NCBI GenBank assembly: GCA_964515555.1
Contig: CAZEVY010000003.1
Location: forward strand, 1-64,000
Source of the DNA: CAZEVY01 sp964515555
GTDB lineage: Bacteria > Acidobacteriota > Terriglobia > Bryobacterales > Bryobacteraceae
Reading direction: 5' to 3'
Length of the DNA stretch: 64,000 bases
In this document: positions 51,528-59,453 of the stretch, piece after piece
How positions within the stretch are numbered: the stretch's first letter is position 1
Layout: each line of letters starts with the position of its first letter
Made by a program: the position numbers and the translations under genes
The notes under the pieces: generated by a model
What the model saw: the letters and a program-made list of their open reading frames with translations, nothing else
The model's database searches: none
Told to the model about the DNA's origin: nothing

Positions 51528-53747
51528 ATGCCTACGACTCTCATCGGCCGGGCCGTCGCCCGAAAGGAAGGCCGCGACAAGGTCACCGGCCGGGCGCGTT
51601 ACATCGACGATCTCGTCCTCCCCGGCATGCTGCATGGCGTCACGGTGCGCAGTCCCATTGCCCGCGGCATCCTTCGCGGCATCCGATTCGAAGATGGCGT
51701 GCCGTGGGAGGAAGTCGCGGTCGCCGGACCCGAGGATATTCCCGGCGACAACGCCATCGCGACGATCACCGACGAACAGCCGCTGCTGGCCGGCGGCGCC
51801 GTCAATCACGCCGAGGAGCCGCTCGTCCTGCTGGCGCACGCCGACCGCTACATCGCCGAAAAGGCGCGGTGCGCGGTGACCGTGGAGATCGACCCGCTGC
51901 CCGCAGTCTTTACCATCGAGGACTCGCTGGCACGGCGCGAGATCGTGTGGGGCGAGGACAACGTCATCCAGTCGTACCTGGTCGAGAAGGGCGACGTCGA
52001 AGCCGCGTGGGCGAGCGCCGACTTCATCGTCGAAGGCGAATACTCGACCGGCGCGCAGGAACAGCTCTACATCGAGCCGCAGGGCATGATCTCCGTGGCG
52101 TCGCCGGACGCCGGCGTCACGGTGTGGGGCTCGATGCAATGTCCCTACTACGTCCACAAGGCGCTGAAGCGCCTGTTCGCGCTGCCCGACCACAAGGTCC
52201 GCGTCGTGCAGACCGAGACCGGCGGCGGATTCGGCGGAAAGGAAGAATACCCGTCGATCCTGGCCGGGCACGCGGCGCTGCTGGCCTGGAAATCCGGTCG
52301 TCCCGTGAAGATAGTCTACGACCGCGCCGAGGACATCGCGGCCACCACCAAGCGCCACCCGTCGCGCACACGCCACCGCACCGCCGTCACGCGCGACGGA
52401 AAACTGCTCGCCATGGACATCGATTTCGTCATCGACGGCGGGGCCTACACGACGCTCTCGCCGGTCGTACTCTCGCGCGGCACGATCCACGCCGCCGGGC
52501 CGTACAATTGCCCGAACATCCGCATCCGCGCCCGCGCCGTGGCGACCAACACCCCTCCGCACGGGGCGTTTCGAGGATTCGGCGCGCCGCAAAGCCTGTT
52601 CGCGCTGGAGCGCCACATGGACCGGGTCGCGCGCACCGTGGGTGTCGCGCCCGAGGAGCTTCGCCGCCGCAACTTCCTGCGCCGCGGCGACACCACCGCG
52701 ACCGGCCAGGAAATCCGCGAGGACGTTGACCTTCCGGGTCTGCTCGACCGCGCGCTGGCGCTGAGCGACTATCACGCGAAGCGCGAGAGGTTCGCGCGGG
52801 ATAATTCGTCGGCCGCGGTGAAGCGCGGCATGGGCCTGGCGACGTTCTTTCACGGCGCGGGATTCACGGGGTCGGGCGAAGTGTACCTGCAATCGGTCGT
52901 CGGCGTGGAGGCGACCGCCGAGGGCCGCATGCGGATTCTCGCCGCGAGCACCGAGATCGGGCAGGGAACCAACACGGTGCTCTGCCAGATCGCCGCCGAG
53001 GCGCTGGGGATCGGCTTCGACGACGTCGAGATGGCGCAGCCCGACACCGCCGCAGTCCCCGACAGCGGGCCGACGGTGGCATCGCGCACCTGCATGGTGG
53101 TCGGGCGGCTGGTGGAATCGGCGGCGGTCGGGCTGAAGCAGGCGCTCGTTGCCGCGGGAATGCTCGGCGAGGCCTACACGCCGGAGGAGTTTCGCGACGC
53201 CTGCGCGCGCTTTGTCGCCGAGCGCGGCGCGCTGCGTTCGTTCTCGAAGTACGAGCCGCCGCCGGGGATCGTCTGGGACGACCAGCATTACCGCGGCGAC
53301 GCCTACGGCGCCTACGCCTGGGCGGTATACGTCGCCGAGGCCGCCGTCGATGCGGTGACGTACGAAGCGTGCGTCGAGGATTTCGTCGCGCTCCAGGAGG
53401 TGGGGCGCGTGATTCATCCGGTGCTGGCCGCCGGACAGATCGAGGGCGGCGTCGCCCAGGCCATCGGCTGGGCGCTGTACGAGAACGTCGTCTATCGCGA
53501 CGGGCATGTGGCCAATGCGCAAATGACCAACTACATCATCCCTACGGCTGCCGACGCGCCGCGGATTCGCGTGTTCTTCGAGGAGCGACCCTACGAGCAC
53601 GGTCCGGGCGGCGCCAAGGGCATCGGCGAGCTGCCGATGGACGGCCCCGCGCCGGCGATTCTCAACGCCATCGAGGACGCGCTGGGCGTGAGCCCGTCGC
53701 GGGTCCCGCTGACGGCCGAGGATCTCATGGAGATGTGCGCGCCGTGA
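51528..53747 (+). CDS. Molybdenum hydroxylase large subunit (xanthine dehydrogenase/aldehyde oxidase family)
   Basis: The 739-residue subunit binds the molybdopterin cofactor. Family parts are KVTGRARYIDDLVLPGMLHG, GGGFGGKEEYPSILAGHAAL, GAFRGFGAPQSLFALE with the xanthine-dehydrogenase-like Arg, STEIGQGTNTVLCQIAAEAL and GAKGIGELPMDGPAPAILNA with the essential Glu. The substrate cannot be told, although the AFRGFG block favours purine or aromatic acids over carbon monoxide. The gene overlaps the iron-sulphur subunit gene by four bases. A GATAAC box lies about seven bases before the ATG. Confidence 0.92.
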   Translation: MPTTLIGRAVARKEGRDKVTGRARYIDDLVLPGMLHGVTVRSPIARGILRGIRFEDGVPWEEVAVAGPEDIPGDNAIATITDEQPLLAGGAVNHAEEPLVLLAHADRYIAEKARCAVTVEIDPLPAVFTIEDSLARREIVWGEDNVIQSYLVEKGDVEAAWASADFIVEGEYSTGAQEQLYIEPQGMISVASPDAGVTVWGSMQCPYYVHKALKRLFALPDHKVRVVQTETGGGFGGKEEYPSILAGHAALLAWKSGRPVKIVYDRAEDIAATTKRHPSRTRHRTAVTRDGKLLAMDIDFVIDGGAYTTLSPVVLSRGTIHAAGPYNCPNIRIRARAVATNTPPHGAFRGFGAPQSLFALERHMDRVARTVGVAPEELRRRNFLRRGDTTATGQEIREDVDLPGLLDRALALSDYHAKRERFARDNSSAAVKRGMGLATFFHGAGFTGSGEVYLQSVVGVEATAEGRMRILAASTEIGQGTNTVLCQIAAEALGIGFDDVEMAQPDTAAVPDSGPTVASRTCMVVGRLVESAAVGLKQALVAAGMLGEAYTPEEFRDACARFVAERGALRSFSKYEPPPGIVWDDQHYRGDAYGAYAWAVYVAEAAVDAVTYEACVEDFVALQEVGRVIHPVLAAGQIEGGVAQAIGWALYENVVYRDGHVANAQMTNYIIPTAADAPRIRVFFEERPYEHGPGGAKGIGELPMDGPAPAILNAIEDALGVSPSRVPLTAEDLMEMCAP

Positions 53748-54211
53748 ACCGCGTCGCGATCGACATGACGGTGAACGGCAAGCGGTTCGCGGTCGACGTG
53801 TATCCGATGACGCGGCTGCTCGACGTCCTGCGCGAGGAGCTGCGGCTCACCGGCGTCAAGGAAGGCTGCGGGGAGGGCGAATGCGGGGCGTGCTCGGTGC
53901 TCATCGACGGCGAGCTTGCCAACAGTTGCCTGGTCCCGGCGCTTCAATGCGACGGCGCGGCGGTCACGACGGTCGAAGGGCTGGCCGGCGGCGAGGAGTT
54001 GCATCGTGTGCAGGCGGCGTTCCTGGAGCATGGCGCGGCGCAATGCGGCATCTGCACGCCGGGGATGGTTGTGGCGGCGGTCGATCTGCTGGCGCGGCAG
54101 CCGGCGCTTTCAGATGATGCGATACGCGAAAGATTATCTGGAAATCTTTGTCGTTGCACGGGATACATGAAGATCGTTGATGCCGTCCGGGCGGCCGCGA
54201 GGGAGCGGTGA
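53744..54211 (+). CDS. Molybdenum hydroxylase 2Fe-2S subunit
   Basis: The 155-residue subunit carries both iron-sulphur clusters. The plant-type cluster is in EGCGEGECGACSVLIDGELA plus a later Cys in NSC; the second is in AAQCGICTPGMVVAAVDLL and GNLCRCTGYMKIVDAV. GTG 53744 overlaps the large subunit's TGA (GTGA), suggesting coupled translation; ATG 53765 is an alternative start. Its TGA in turn overlaps the GTG of the FAD subunit. Electrons pass from molybdenum through these clusters to FAD. Confidence 0.92.
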   Translation: MNRVAIDMTVNGKRFAVDVYPMTRLLDVLREELRLTGVKEGCGEGECGACSVLIDGELANSCLVPALQCDGAAVTTVEGLAGGEELHRVQAAFLEHGAAQCGICTPGMVVAAVDLLARQPALSDDAIRERLSGNLCRCTGYMKIVDAVRAAARER

Positions 54212-55068
54212 GGTCGTCGCCGGCGGACTTCGAGATGGTCGCGCCGCGAACACTCGAAGGGGTGCTCGAGTTAATGGCGCGCGAGCCAGGCGCGTGGCGG
54301 CCGATCGCCGGCGGCACGGACCTGATGGTGCTGTACGAAGCTGGCAAGCTCGCGGATCGGAAGCTGGTCAGCATTCGCGGGCTGCGTGAACTCCGGGGCA
54401 TCGCGATGAACGGCGGCGGCGCGTCATTGGGCGCGCTGACGACTTACACCGAAGTCCGCCGCCACGCGGCGCTGGCGCGCGACTATCCGCTGCTGGCGGC
54501 GGCGGCGCGGGAGACGGGGGGAGTCGCGACGCAGAATCGGGGAACGATCGGCGGGAATATCGTGAATGCATCGCCGGCGGCCGACACGCCGCCCGCCCTC
54601 ATCGTTTACGAGGCTCGGCTGGAGCTGGCGAGCGCGGCGGGAACGCGCGCGGTCGACTACTCAGGATTTCACACCGGCTATAAAACGACGCTGCTGCGAC
54701 CGGACGAATTGGTCGCGCGCATCCTGCTTCCGCCCGTGCGCACGGGCGGGCGGCACTACTATCGCAAGGTCGGGACGCGGCGCGCACAGGCGATCTCGAA
54801 GGTGGCGATGGCGGGCGTGGTGTGGATGGACGGCGGCCGTGTCGACGACCTGAGGATCGCGCTGGGCAGCGTCGCTCCCACGGTGATTCGGGCGCGGGAG
54901 GCGGAAGCCGCCCTGCGCGGGCGGGTCCTGGACGCGGCCGCCGTCCGGAATGCGCGGCACGCGCTGGCGGGCGAGATCCGCGCGATCGACGATATCCGGT
55001 CGACCGCCGCCTATCGCGAGCGCGTCGCGCAGAACCTGCTGGCCGAATTCCTCGGCCAGGCTCATTGA
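54208..55068 (+). CDS. Molybdenum hydroxylase FAD-binding subunit
   Basis: The 286-residue subunit binds FAD through the motifs PIAGGTDLMVLYEAG and TIGGNIVNASPAADTPP and ends with a CODH-type C-terminal domain (RRAQAISKVAMAGVVWMDGG, RIALGSVAPTVIRAREAEAA). The gene order of large, iron-sulphur, then FAD subunit is not the most common but is found. The start is GTG 54208, overlapping the upstream stop. Its 3' end overlaps by seven bases the end of the XRE gene on the opposite strand. No molybdenum-cofactor insertion chaperone gene is adjacent. Confidence 0.92.
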   Translation: MRSSPADFEMVAPRTLEGVLELMAREPGAWRPIAGGTDLMVLYEAGKLADRKLVSIRGLRELRGIAMNGGGASLGALTTYTEVRRHAALARDYPLLAAAARETGGVATQNRGTIGGNIVNASPAADTPPALIVYEARLELASAAGTRAVDYSGFHTGYKTTLLRPDELVARILLPPVRTGGRHYYRKVGTRRAQAISKVAMAGVVWMDGGRVDDLRIALGSVAPTVIRAREAEAALRGRVLDAAAVRNARHALAGEIRAIDDIRSTAAYRERVAQNLLAEFLGQAH

Positions 55069-55286
55069 GCCGGAGTCCCGGTGGGGGGCGCGTCGCCGTT
55101 GGGATCGAAGATTTCCTCGATGCGTTTCCCGAACACCCGCGCGATCGCGAAGGCGAGCGGGAGGCTGGGGTCGTACTTCTCGTTCTCGATGGTGTTGATG
55201 GTCTGCCGGGCGACGCCCAGTCGCGAGGCCAGCTCGGCCTGCGACCAGTCGCGCTCGGCGCGCAGCACCCGGAGGCGGTTTTTCAT
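55062..55286 (-). CDS. XRE-family regulator (small, paired with membrane protein)
   Basis: The 74-residue protein is one helix-turn-helix domain (LRAERDWSQAELASRLGVAR, then QTINTIENEKYDPSLPLAFA) with a short tail (FDPNGDAPPTG). This type, related to YozG-like regulators, is often coded with a small membrane protein. Its ATG overlaps the stop of that protein's gene. It very likely regulates its own promoter at 55710-55762. The 3' end overlaps the FAD-subunit gene. Confidence 0.9.
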   Translation of the reverse strand: MKNRLRVLRAERDWSQAELASRLGVARQTINTIENEKYDPSLPLAFAIARVFGKRIEEIFDPNGDAPPTGTPAQ

Positions 55287-55702
55287 CGGTACCTCCGCAT
55301 GGTGATCATGAAGGCGACGGCGGCTAGCGGCATCACGGCGAGGCCGTAGGCGTCGTGGTCGAGCGGCCGGACGATGCCGGTTTTTTCCAGCACCGGGAAC
55401 AGATAGGTCCAGGCGATGGCGGCGATGCCGACCACGCTGGTGGCCTCGAGGAAGACGCGGCGCTGCCACTCGTCGAGCGAATGCTGGAAGCGGAGCGAGG
55501 CCCGCACCCACAGGCCAATCAACAGGATCCCGGCGGCTACGGCCGCGTAGCGGAGCGTGTCCGGAAGCTGGCCGAGCCGGTCGATGGCCACCGAGAGGCC
55601 GATGGAGAGCGCGGCCAGGACGAAGGTAAAGACGAACCACTGGCGGAGATTCTGTTGGACGCGGGGTTCGTGGCCGGTCCGTGAGGTCGGTGTCGGTGTC
55701 AT
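55283..55702 (-). CDS. Small integral membrane protein (DUF2178-like)
   Basis: The 139-residue protein has four hydrophobic helices: WFVFTFVLAALSIGLSVAI, YAAVAAGILLIGLWV, SVVGIAAIAWTYLF and YGLAVMPLAAVAFMITM. The pattern, together with SLDEWQRRVFLEA, resembles DUF2178-type proteins that pair with XRE regulators. The function is unknown. ATG 55702 was chosen because a textbook promoter puts the start point on it; a longer frame reaches 55744. It is first in a two-gene unit. Confidence 0.82.
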   Translation of the reverse strand: MTPTPTSRTGHEPRVQQNLRQWFVFTFVLAALSIGLSVAIDRLGQLPDTLRYAAVAAGILLIGLWVRASLRFQHSLDEWQRRVFLEATSVVGIAAIAWTYLFPVLEKTGIVRPLDHDAYGLAVMPLAAVAFMITMRRYR

Positions 55703-55709
55703 GATCGGC

Positions 55710-55738
55710 AGTGTAAAGGACGCAGGATAAAATGTCAA
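55710..55738 (-). promoter_or_regulatory. Consensus promoter directing a leaderless transcript
   Basis: On the reverse strand TTGACA (55733-55738) and TACACT (55710-55715) are 17 bases apart, and the -10 ends seven bases before ATG 55702. The transcription start should therefore coincide with the start codon. Confidence 0.7.
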
Positions 55739-55762
55739 GCACATACGACAGTATGTCTTGCT
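55738..55762. promoter_or_regulatory. Candidate operator between XRE unit and sigma-factor gene
   Basis: AGCA-CATAC and GTATG-TGCT form an imperfect palindrome centred near 55750. It touches the -35 box of the reverse promoter and precedes the ECF sigma ATG (55773) by ten bases, so a bound XRE regulator could control both directions. Confidence 0.5.
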
Positions 55763-55772
55763 AAATTGTCAC

Positions 55773-56375
55773 ATGGAACCTTTTCCACCTGGCGTTGTAT
55801 TGGATACTGGACACCGAGTGAAGTCGCCCACGGACGAGGACCTGATGACCGGCGCGCGGGATGGCGATCTGAGCCGCCTGGCGCTGTTGTTCGAGCGCCA
55901 CCATCGCGCGCTGTTTCATTTCTTCTACCGGCTGACGGGCGAGCGCGGGCGCAGCGAGGACCTGGTCCAGGAGGTCTTCCTGCGGATTCTGCGGTACCGG
56001 CATACCTACCGGCCGCAGTTTCCGTTCACTTCCTGGATGTACCAGATCGCGCGCAACGCGAGAAAGGACCAGATGCCGGATTTCACCGAACAGCCGATCG
56101 AGGAGGCCGACCTGCCGCGGTCGGCGCACGTCCTCCCGATCGCCGAGGACCGGCTGCATCGCGGCCAGCAGGTGGAGTTGCTGCGGCGCGCCTGGGCGGA
56201 GCTTTCCGAGGAGAAGCGCGAGGTGCTGGCGCTGAGCCGCTACCAGGGGCTCAACTACGAAGAGATCGGACTGATCCTGGGCTGCGAGGTGAATACCGTG
56301 AAGTCGCGGGTGTTCCGGGCGATCCGGTCGCTTTCGGAGATTTTTCACAAGCTCGAAGCGGGGAGGACGGCATGA
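55773..56375 (+). CDS. ECF sigma factor
   Basis: The 200-residue factor has region 2 (ARDGDLSRLALLFERHHRAL, then RGRSEDLVQEVFLRILRYRH and FPFTSWMYQIARNARKD) and region 4 (SEEKREVLALSRYQGLNYEE, then GCEVNTVKSRVFRAIRSLSE). The linker between is long and acidic. Start 55773 is favoured, but a GTG at the KSPTDEDLM segment (about codon 15) is possible, as many relatives begin there. The stop overlaps its zinc-finger anti-sigma gene, and the two DUF4097 genes follow, so this is probably an envelope-stress unit. Confidence 0.93.
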   Translation: MEPFPPGVVLDTGHRVKSPTDEDLMTGARDGDLSRLALLFERHHRALFHFFYRLTGERGRSEDLVQEVFLRILRYRHTYRPQFPFTSWMYQIARNARKDQMPDFTEQPIEEADLPRSAHVLPIAEDRLHRGQQVELLRRAWAELSEEKREVLALSRYQGLNYEEIGLILGCEVNTVKSRVFRAIRSLSEIFHKLEAGRTA

Positions 56376-57118
56376 ACTGCCAGGAAATCGAAACCCGATT
56401 CGCCGACTACTGCGCCGGCGCGCTGACGGCGTCCGAGCGGGCCGCGGTGGAGGAACACATCGCGACGTGCGCGGTGTGCGCGCGCGTGGCCGAGACCTGG
56501 AATCTGCTCGAAGGCGTCCCGGCGCCCGAGCCTCGTCCGGCGATGCGCGAGCGCTTCCATGCCATGTTGCACGACGCTTCGCCGCGTCGACGCCAGTGGT
56601 CGTTCGCCCCGGCCTGGTCGATGACGGCGGTGGCGGCGGCGTTGGCGATCGGCTGGCTGGGAGGCTCGCGCTGGACCGCGCCGGGCGTGTCCGATCCGGC
56701 CGGGCTTCGGACCGAGGTGGCGCAGTTGCGGCAACTGGTGGCGCTGTCGCTGCTCGACCAGCAGTCGGCGGGGCAGCGCCTGCGCGGCATCGACTATTCC
56801 TATCGCGTGCGGCGCGACGACTCCGAGGTGCTGGAGGCGCTGTTGCACGCGCTCAGCCACGACCAGAACGTGAACGTGCGGCTCTCGGCGGTCGACGCCG
56901 TGGGGAACTTCGCCGCGAATCCGGAGGCGCGGCGCGGGCTGCTCCAGGCGCTCGACCGGCAGTCGTCGCCGCTGGTGCAGATCGCGATCGTGGATCAACT
57001 GGCGGGGCTGCGCTACGGGGAGGCGGCGGCGCGGCTGCGGAAGCTGTCGGCGGATTCGTCGGCCGACCCGAGCTTACGGCGGCGCGCCGCCGAGGCCGTG
57101 GCCCAACTGGAGAGGTGA
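56372..57118 (+). CDS. Zinc-finger anti-sigma factor with HEAT-like repeats
   Basis: The 248-residue protein begins with the anti-sigma zinc motif (Cys3, His29-x3-Cys33-x2-Cys36 in HIATCAVC), then one membrane helix (SMTAVAAALAIGWLGGSRW), a Leu-rich helical part and HEAT-like repeats (NVNVRLSAVDAVGNFAANPE, SPLVQIAIVDQLAGLRYGE, DPSLRRRAAEAVAQLE). It should hold the sigma factor at the membrane and release it upon a periplasmic signal. HEAT repeats on the sensor side are unusual and suggest a protein ligand, possibly the DUF4097 products. ATG overlaps the sigma stop. Confidence 0.88.
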   Translation: MNCQEIETRFADYCAGALTASERAAVEEHIATCAVCARVAETWNLLEGVPAPEPRPAMRERFHAMLHDASPRRRQWSFAPAWSMTAVAAALAIGWLGGSRWTAPGVSDPAGLRTEVAQLRQLVALSLLDQQSAGQRLRGIDYSYRVRRDDSEVLEALLHALSHDQNVNVRLSAVDAVGNFAANPEARRGLLQALDRQSSPLVQIAIVDQLAGLRYGEAAARLRKLSADSSADPSLRRRAAEAVAQLER

Positions 57119-57121
57119 AAC

Positions 57122-57964
57122 ATGCGGACTCTTGTCCTCGTGAGCGCGCTCACGCTGAGCGCCGAAGTGGTCCAGAACAATACGACCGAAAAACGTTTCG
57201 CGGTCCCGACGACCGGGCCGGTGAAGCTGATCCTCGACAACGTCGAAGGGTCGCTCACCGTCACCGCCGGCGGTGATAACGAGATTCGGGTGACCGTGCG
57301 CGAGACCTGGAGCGCCGACACCGAAGCCAGGATGGAGGAGGCCCGCAAGAACATCCGCATCGACATGAAACAGGATGGCGGCACGGTGGACATCTACGCC
57401 GACGGGCCGTTCCGCGACGGCTGGTCGGGCGGCGGCACGCGGGCGCACCGGCGCGAGCGGCGCGAGATGCGAGGCTATCGCGCGAAGTTCGACTTCGAGG
57501 TGCGCGTCCCGGCGCGGGCCGAGCTTGATATCGCCACCGTCAATCGCGGGGACATCCGGGTGGCCGGCGTGCGGGGTCCGTTCGAGGTGCGCAACGTCAA
57601 CGGCGACATCGAAATGGCCGACGCGGGGACAGGCGGCACGGCGCACACGGTGAACGGTCCGGTGACGGTGGCGTTCGCCTCGGCGCCGACCGCGGCGTCG
57701 AGCTTCAAGACGGTGAACGGCGGCATCACCGCGACGCTGCCCGCGAATCTCAACGCCGACGTGTGGGTGAGGACCTTCAACGGCGAGGCGCTCACCGATT
57801 TCGACACCGCGGCGTTGCCGATGGTCCCGACCAAGACGCGGAGCGGCGACAAGTACGTGTACTCGACGAATCGCTCCGCCGGCCTCAGGATCGGCCGCGG
57901 CGGCGTGGAAATGAAATTCGAGACTCTCAACGGAAAGATCCGGATAGAAAAGCGAGGCAACTAG
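57122..57964 (+). CDS. DUF4097-type beta-helix protein, first of two
   Basis: The 280-residue protein has a weak leader (RTLVLVSALTLSAEVV) and a repetitive beta fold: LILDNVEGSLTVTAGGDNEI, LDIATVNRGDIRVAGVRGPF, EVRNVNGDIEMADAGTGGTA, SFKTVNGGITATLPANLN and MKFETLNGKIRI. The recurring x-V-N-G turns at about 20-residue steps are the mark of DUF4097, a putative adhesin or envelope protein. A coiled Arg/Glu segment near residue 110 is an insertion. It is three bases after the anti-sigma stop and four before its paralog. Confidence 0.87.
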   Translation: MRTLVLVSALTLSAEVVQNNTTEKRFAVPTTGPVKLILDNVEGSLTVTAGGDNEIRVTVRETWSADTEARMEEARKNIRIDMKQDGGTVDIYADGPFRDGWSGGGTRAHRRERREMRGYRAKFDFEVRVPARAELDIATVNRGDIRVAGVRGPFEVRNVNGDIEMADAGTGGTAHTVNGPVTVAFASAPTAASSFKTVNGGITATLPANLNADVWVRTFNGEALTDFDTAALPMVPTKTRSGDKYVYSTNRSAGLRIGRGGVEMKFETLNGKIRIEKRGN

Positions 57965-57967
57965 ATC

Positions 57968-58774
57968 ATGCGACATCTTACTTTTCCTCTCGCGGGGGCG
58001 GCGCTCCTTCTCGCGGCCGCGGCCTGTGCGCAGGAACCCCAAAAGCTGACGATCCCGCTCACCGACCCCGCCAAGCCCGTGACCTTGCGCGTCGGCATGC
58101 AGGCCGGGAGCATCACGGTGAAGACTCACACCGGCAAGGACGTGGTCATCGACGTGCAGAACCGCGGCGCGCGGCGCGAGCAGCCCAAGACCGGGATGCG
58201 GCGCATCGGCCCAACGGGCGGCGAGGTCCGGGCCGAGGAGCTCGACAACACCGTGCGGGTGTCGGTGAGCCATGCGAGCGTGCCGACCGACCTGGTCATT
58301 CTGACGCCGCCGAACGCGTCGCTGAAGCTGACGACGATGAACGACGGCGAGATCGCGGTGGACGGCGTCTCGGGCGAGATCGACGCCAACAACATGAACG
58401 GTCCGGTGACGCTGAACAACGTCTCCGGGAGCGTAATCGCGCACTCGATGAACGGCAAGATCAAGGTGACTATGGACCGCGTGGACGCCAGGAAGCCGAT
58501 GGCGTTTTCGACGATGAACGGCGAGGTGGACGTGACGCTGCCGGCCGACCTCAAGGCCAACGTGAAGATGAAGTCCGACAACGGCGAGATCCTGAGCGAC
58601 TTCGAGATCGTGCAGACGCCGGTCGCCCAGACCGAGGGCGGCAAGCGCGACGCTTCGGGCCGCTATCGCGTAGCGATTTCACGCCACTTTCAGGGGACGA
58701 TTAACGGCGGCGGCCAGCAGATCGAGTTCACCACGATGAACGGGACGATTCACATCCGGCGCAAGGCGCGGTAG
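57968..58774 (+). CDS. DUF4097-type beta-helix protein, second of two
   Basis: The 268-residue product has a signal sequence with a possible lipobox (LLLAAAACAQEP) and the same repeating turns, here as x-M-N-G: TTMNDGEIAVDGVSGEIDAN, NMNGPVTLNNVSGSVIAHSM, FSTMNGEVDVTLPADLKAN and EFTTMNGTIHIRRKAR. It is a likely duplicate of the neighbour at 57122. As last gene of the sigma/anti-sigma run, it may be both a product and a sensor of the response, but its function is not known. Confidence 0.87.
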   Translation: MRHLTFPLAGAALLLAAAACAQEPQKLTIPLTDPAKPVTLRVGMQAGSITVKTHTGKDVVIDVQNRGARREQPKTGMRRIGPTGGEVRAEELDNTVRVSVSHASVPTDLVILTPPNASLKLTTMNDGEIAVDGVSGEIDANNMNGPVTLNNVSGSVIAHSMNGKIKVTMDRVDARKPMAFSTMNGEVDVTLPADLKANVKMKSDNGEILSDFEIVQTPVAQTEGGKRDASGRYRVAISRHFQGTINGGGQQIEFTTMNGTIHIRRKAR

Positions 58775-58837
58775 CGGCGGTGGATCGGGCCCGACATCCC
58801 CACCGGACGCGGAGCGGCGTACCGGATTGCGAACTCA

Positions 58838-58858
58838 CACAGTTACACATAAACTGTG
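58838..58858. promoter_or_regulatory. Candidate operator of the VapBC-like pair
   Basis: CACAGTT and AACTGTG are a perfect 7-base inverted repeat around a 7-base AT-rich spacer (58845-58851). The site ends three bases before the antitoxin ATG (58862), a place typical of toxin-antitoxin autorepression. Confidence 0.6.
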
Positions 58859-58861
58859 GTA

Positions 58862-58981
58862 ATGAAGAACATCACCCTCAGCGTGGACGAGAACGTCCTG
58901 GCTACCGTTCGCCGCCATGCTGCCGAGCGCAACTCCACTGTTAACGCTCTCGTCCGGGAGTACCTGACCGGACTCGCGGCT
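58862..58981 (+). CDS. Ribbon-helix-helix antitoxin, VapB-like (3' end in gap)
   Basis: The 40 visible residues, MKNITLSVDENVLATVRRHA and AERNSTVNALVREYLTGLAA, match CopG/MetJ-type ribbon-helix-helix antitoxins. The strand (KNITLSVDE) contacts DNA, and STVNALVREYL is the second helix. The rest is lost in the N run. The toxin remnant after the gap is a PIN domain, so this is the antitoxin of a VapBC pair. Confidence 0.75.
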
Positions 58982-59081
58982 NNNNNNNNNNNNNNNNNNN
59001 NNNNNNNNNNNNNNNNNNNNNNNNNNNNNNNNNNNNNNNNNNNNNNNNNNNNNNNNNNNNNNNNNNNNNNNNNNNNNNNNN
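58982..59081. other. Assembly gap of 100 Ns
   Basis: The exact length marks a placeholder gap. Because an antitoxin start lies on one side and a PIN-domain end on the other, the true missing length is probably a few hundred bases: the antitoxin tail plus the first part of the toxin. Confidence 0.99.
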
Positions 59082-59396
59082 CAAGCGATCGATTTCGGCA
59101 CTTCCGCGCAAGTGTTGCAGGAGTTCTTCGTGACGGTTGTCAGGAAGGCGTCGCGCCCGATCTCCGCCGCGAAAGCCTTGGAGTGGATCGAGGAGTGGAC
59201 TGCATTCCCTTGCCTGACCATTGACCATCAGTTGGTGCGGATCGCGATCGAACAATCCGAGCGGTAGGCGATCTCCTATTGGGACGCGGCTATTCTCGTG
59301 GCTGCCGAGGCGCTCGGAACCGACACGGTGTACTCGGAAGATATGAGTCACGGACAACGGTATGGACGGATTCGAGTCGTGAACCCGTTCCGGTGA
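59082..59396 (+). pseudogene. VapC-like PIN-domain toxin, 5' missing, internal stop
   Basis: The frame after the gap reads GTSAQVLQEFFVTVVRKASR, then WIEEWTAFPCLTIDHQLVRI and AIEQSER, then a TAG at 59265-59267, followed by AISYWDAAILVAAEALGTDT, then VYSEDMSHGQRY and RVVNPFR. The segment after the stop is the conserved PIN end with catalytic Asp residues (YWDAAI, SEDM). A single change from TAC to TAG would give the expected ERYAISYWDA. It is therefore a toxin killed by a nonsense change, unless the base call next to the gap is wrong. Confidence 0.78.
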
Positions 59397-59453
59397 CGGA
59401 ACGTGTCCCGTTTCCCCTTCGCCCGACGCATACTGGAGGGAGAGGGGTGAACG

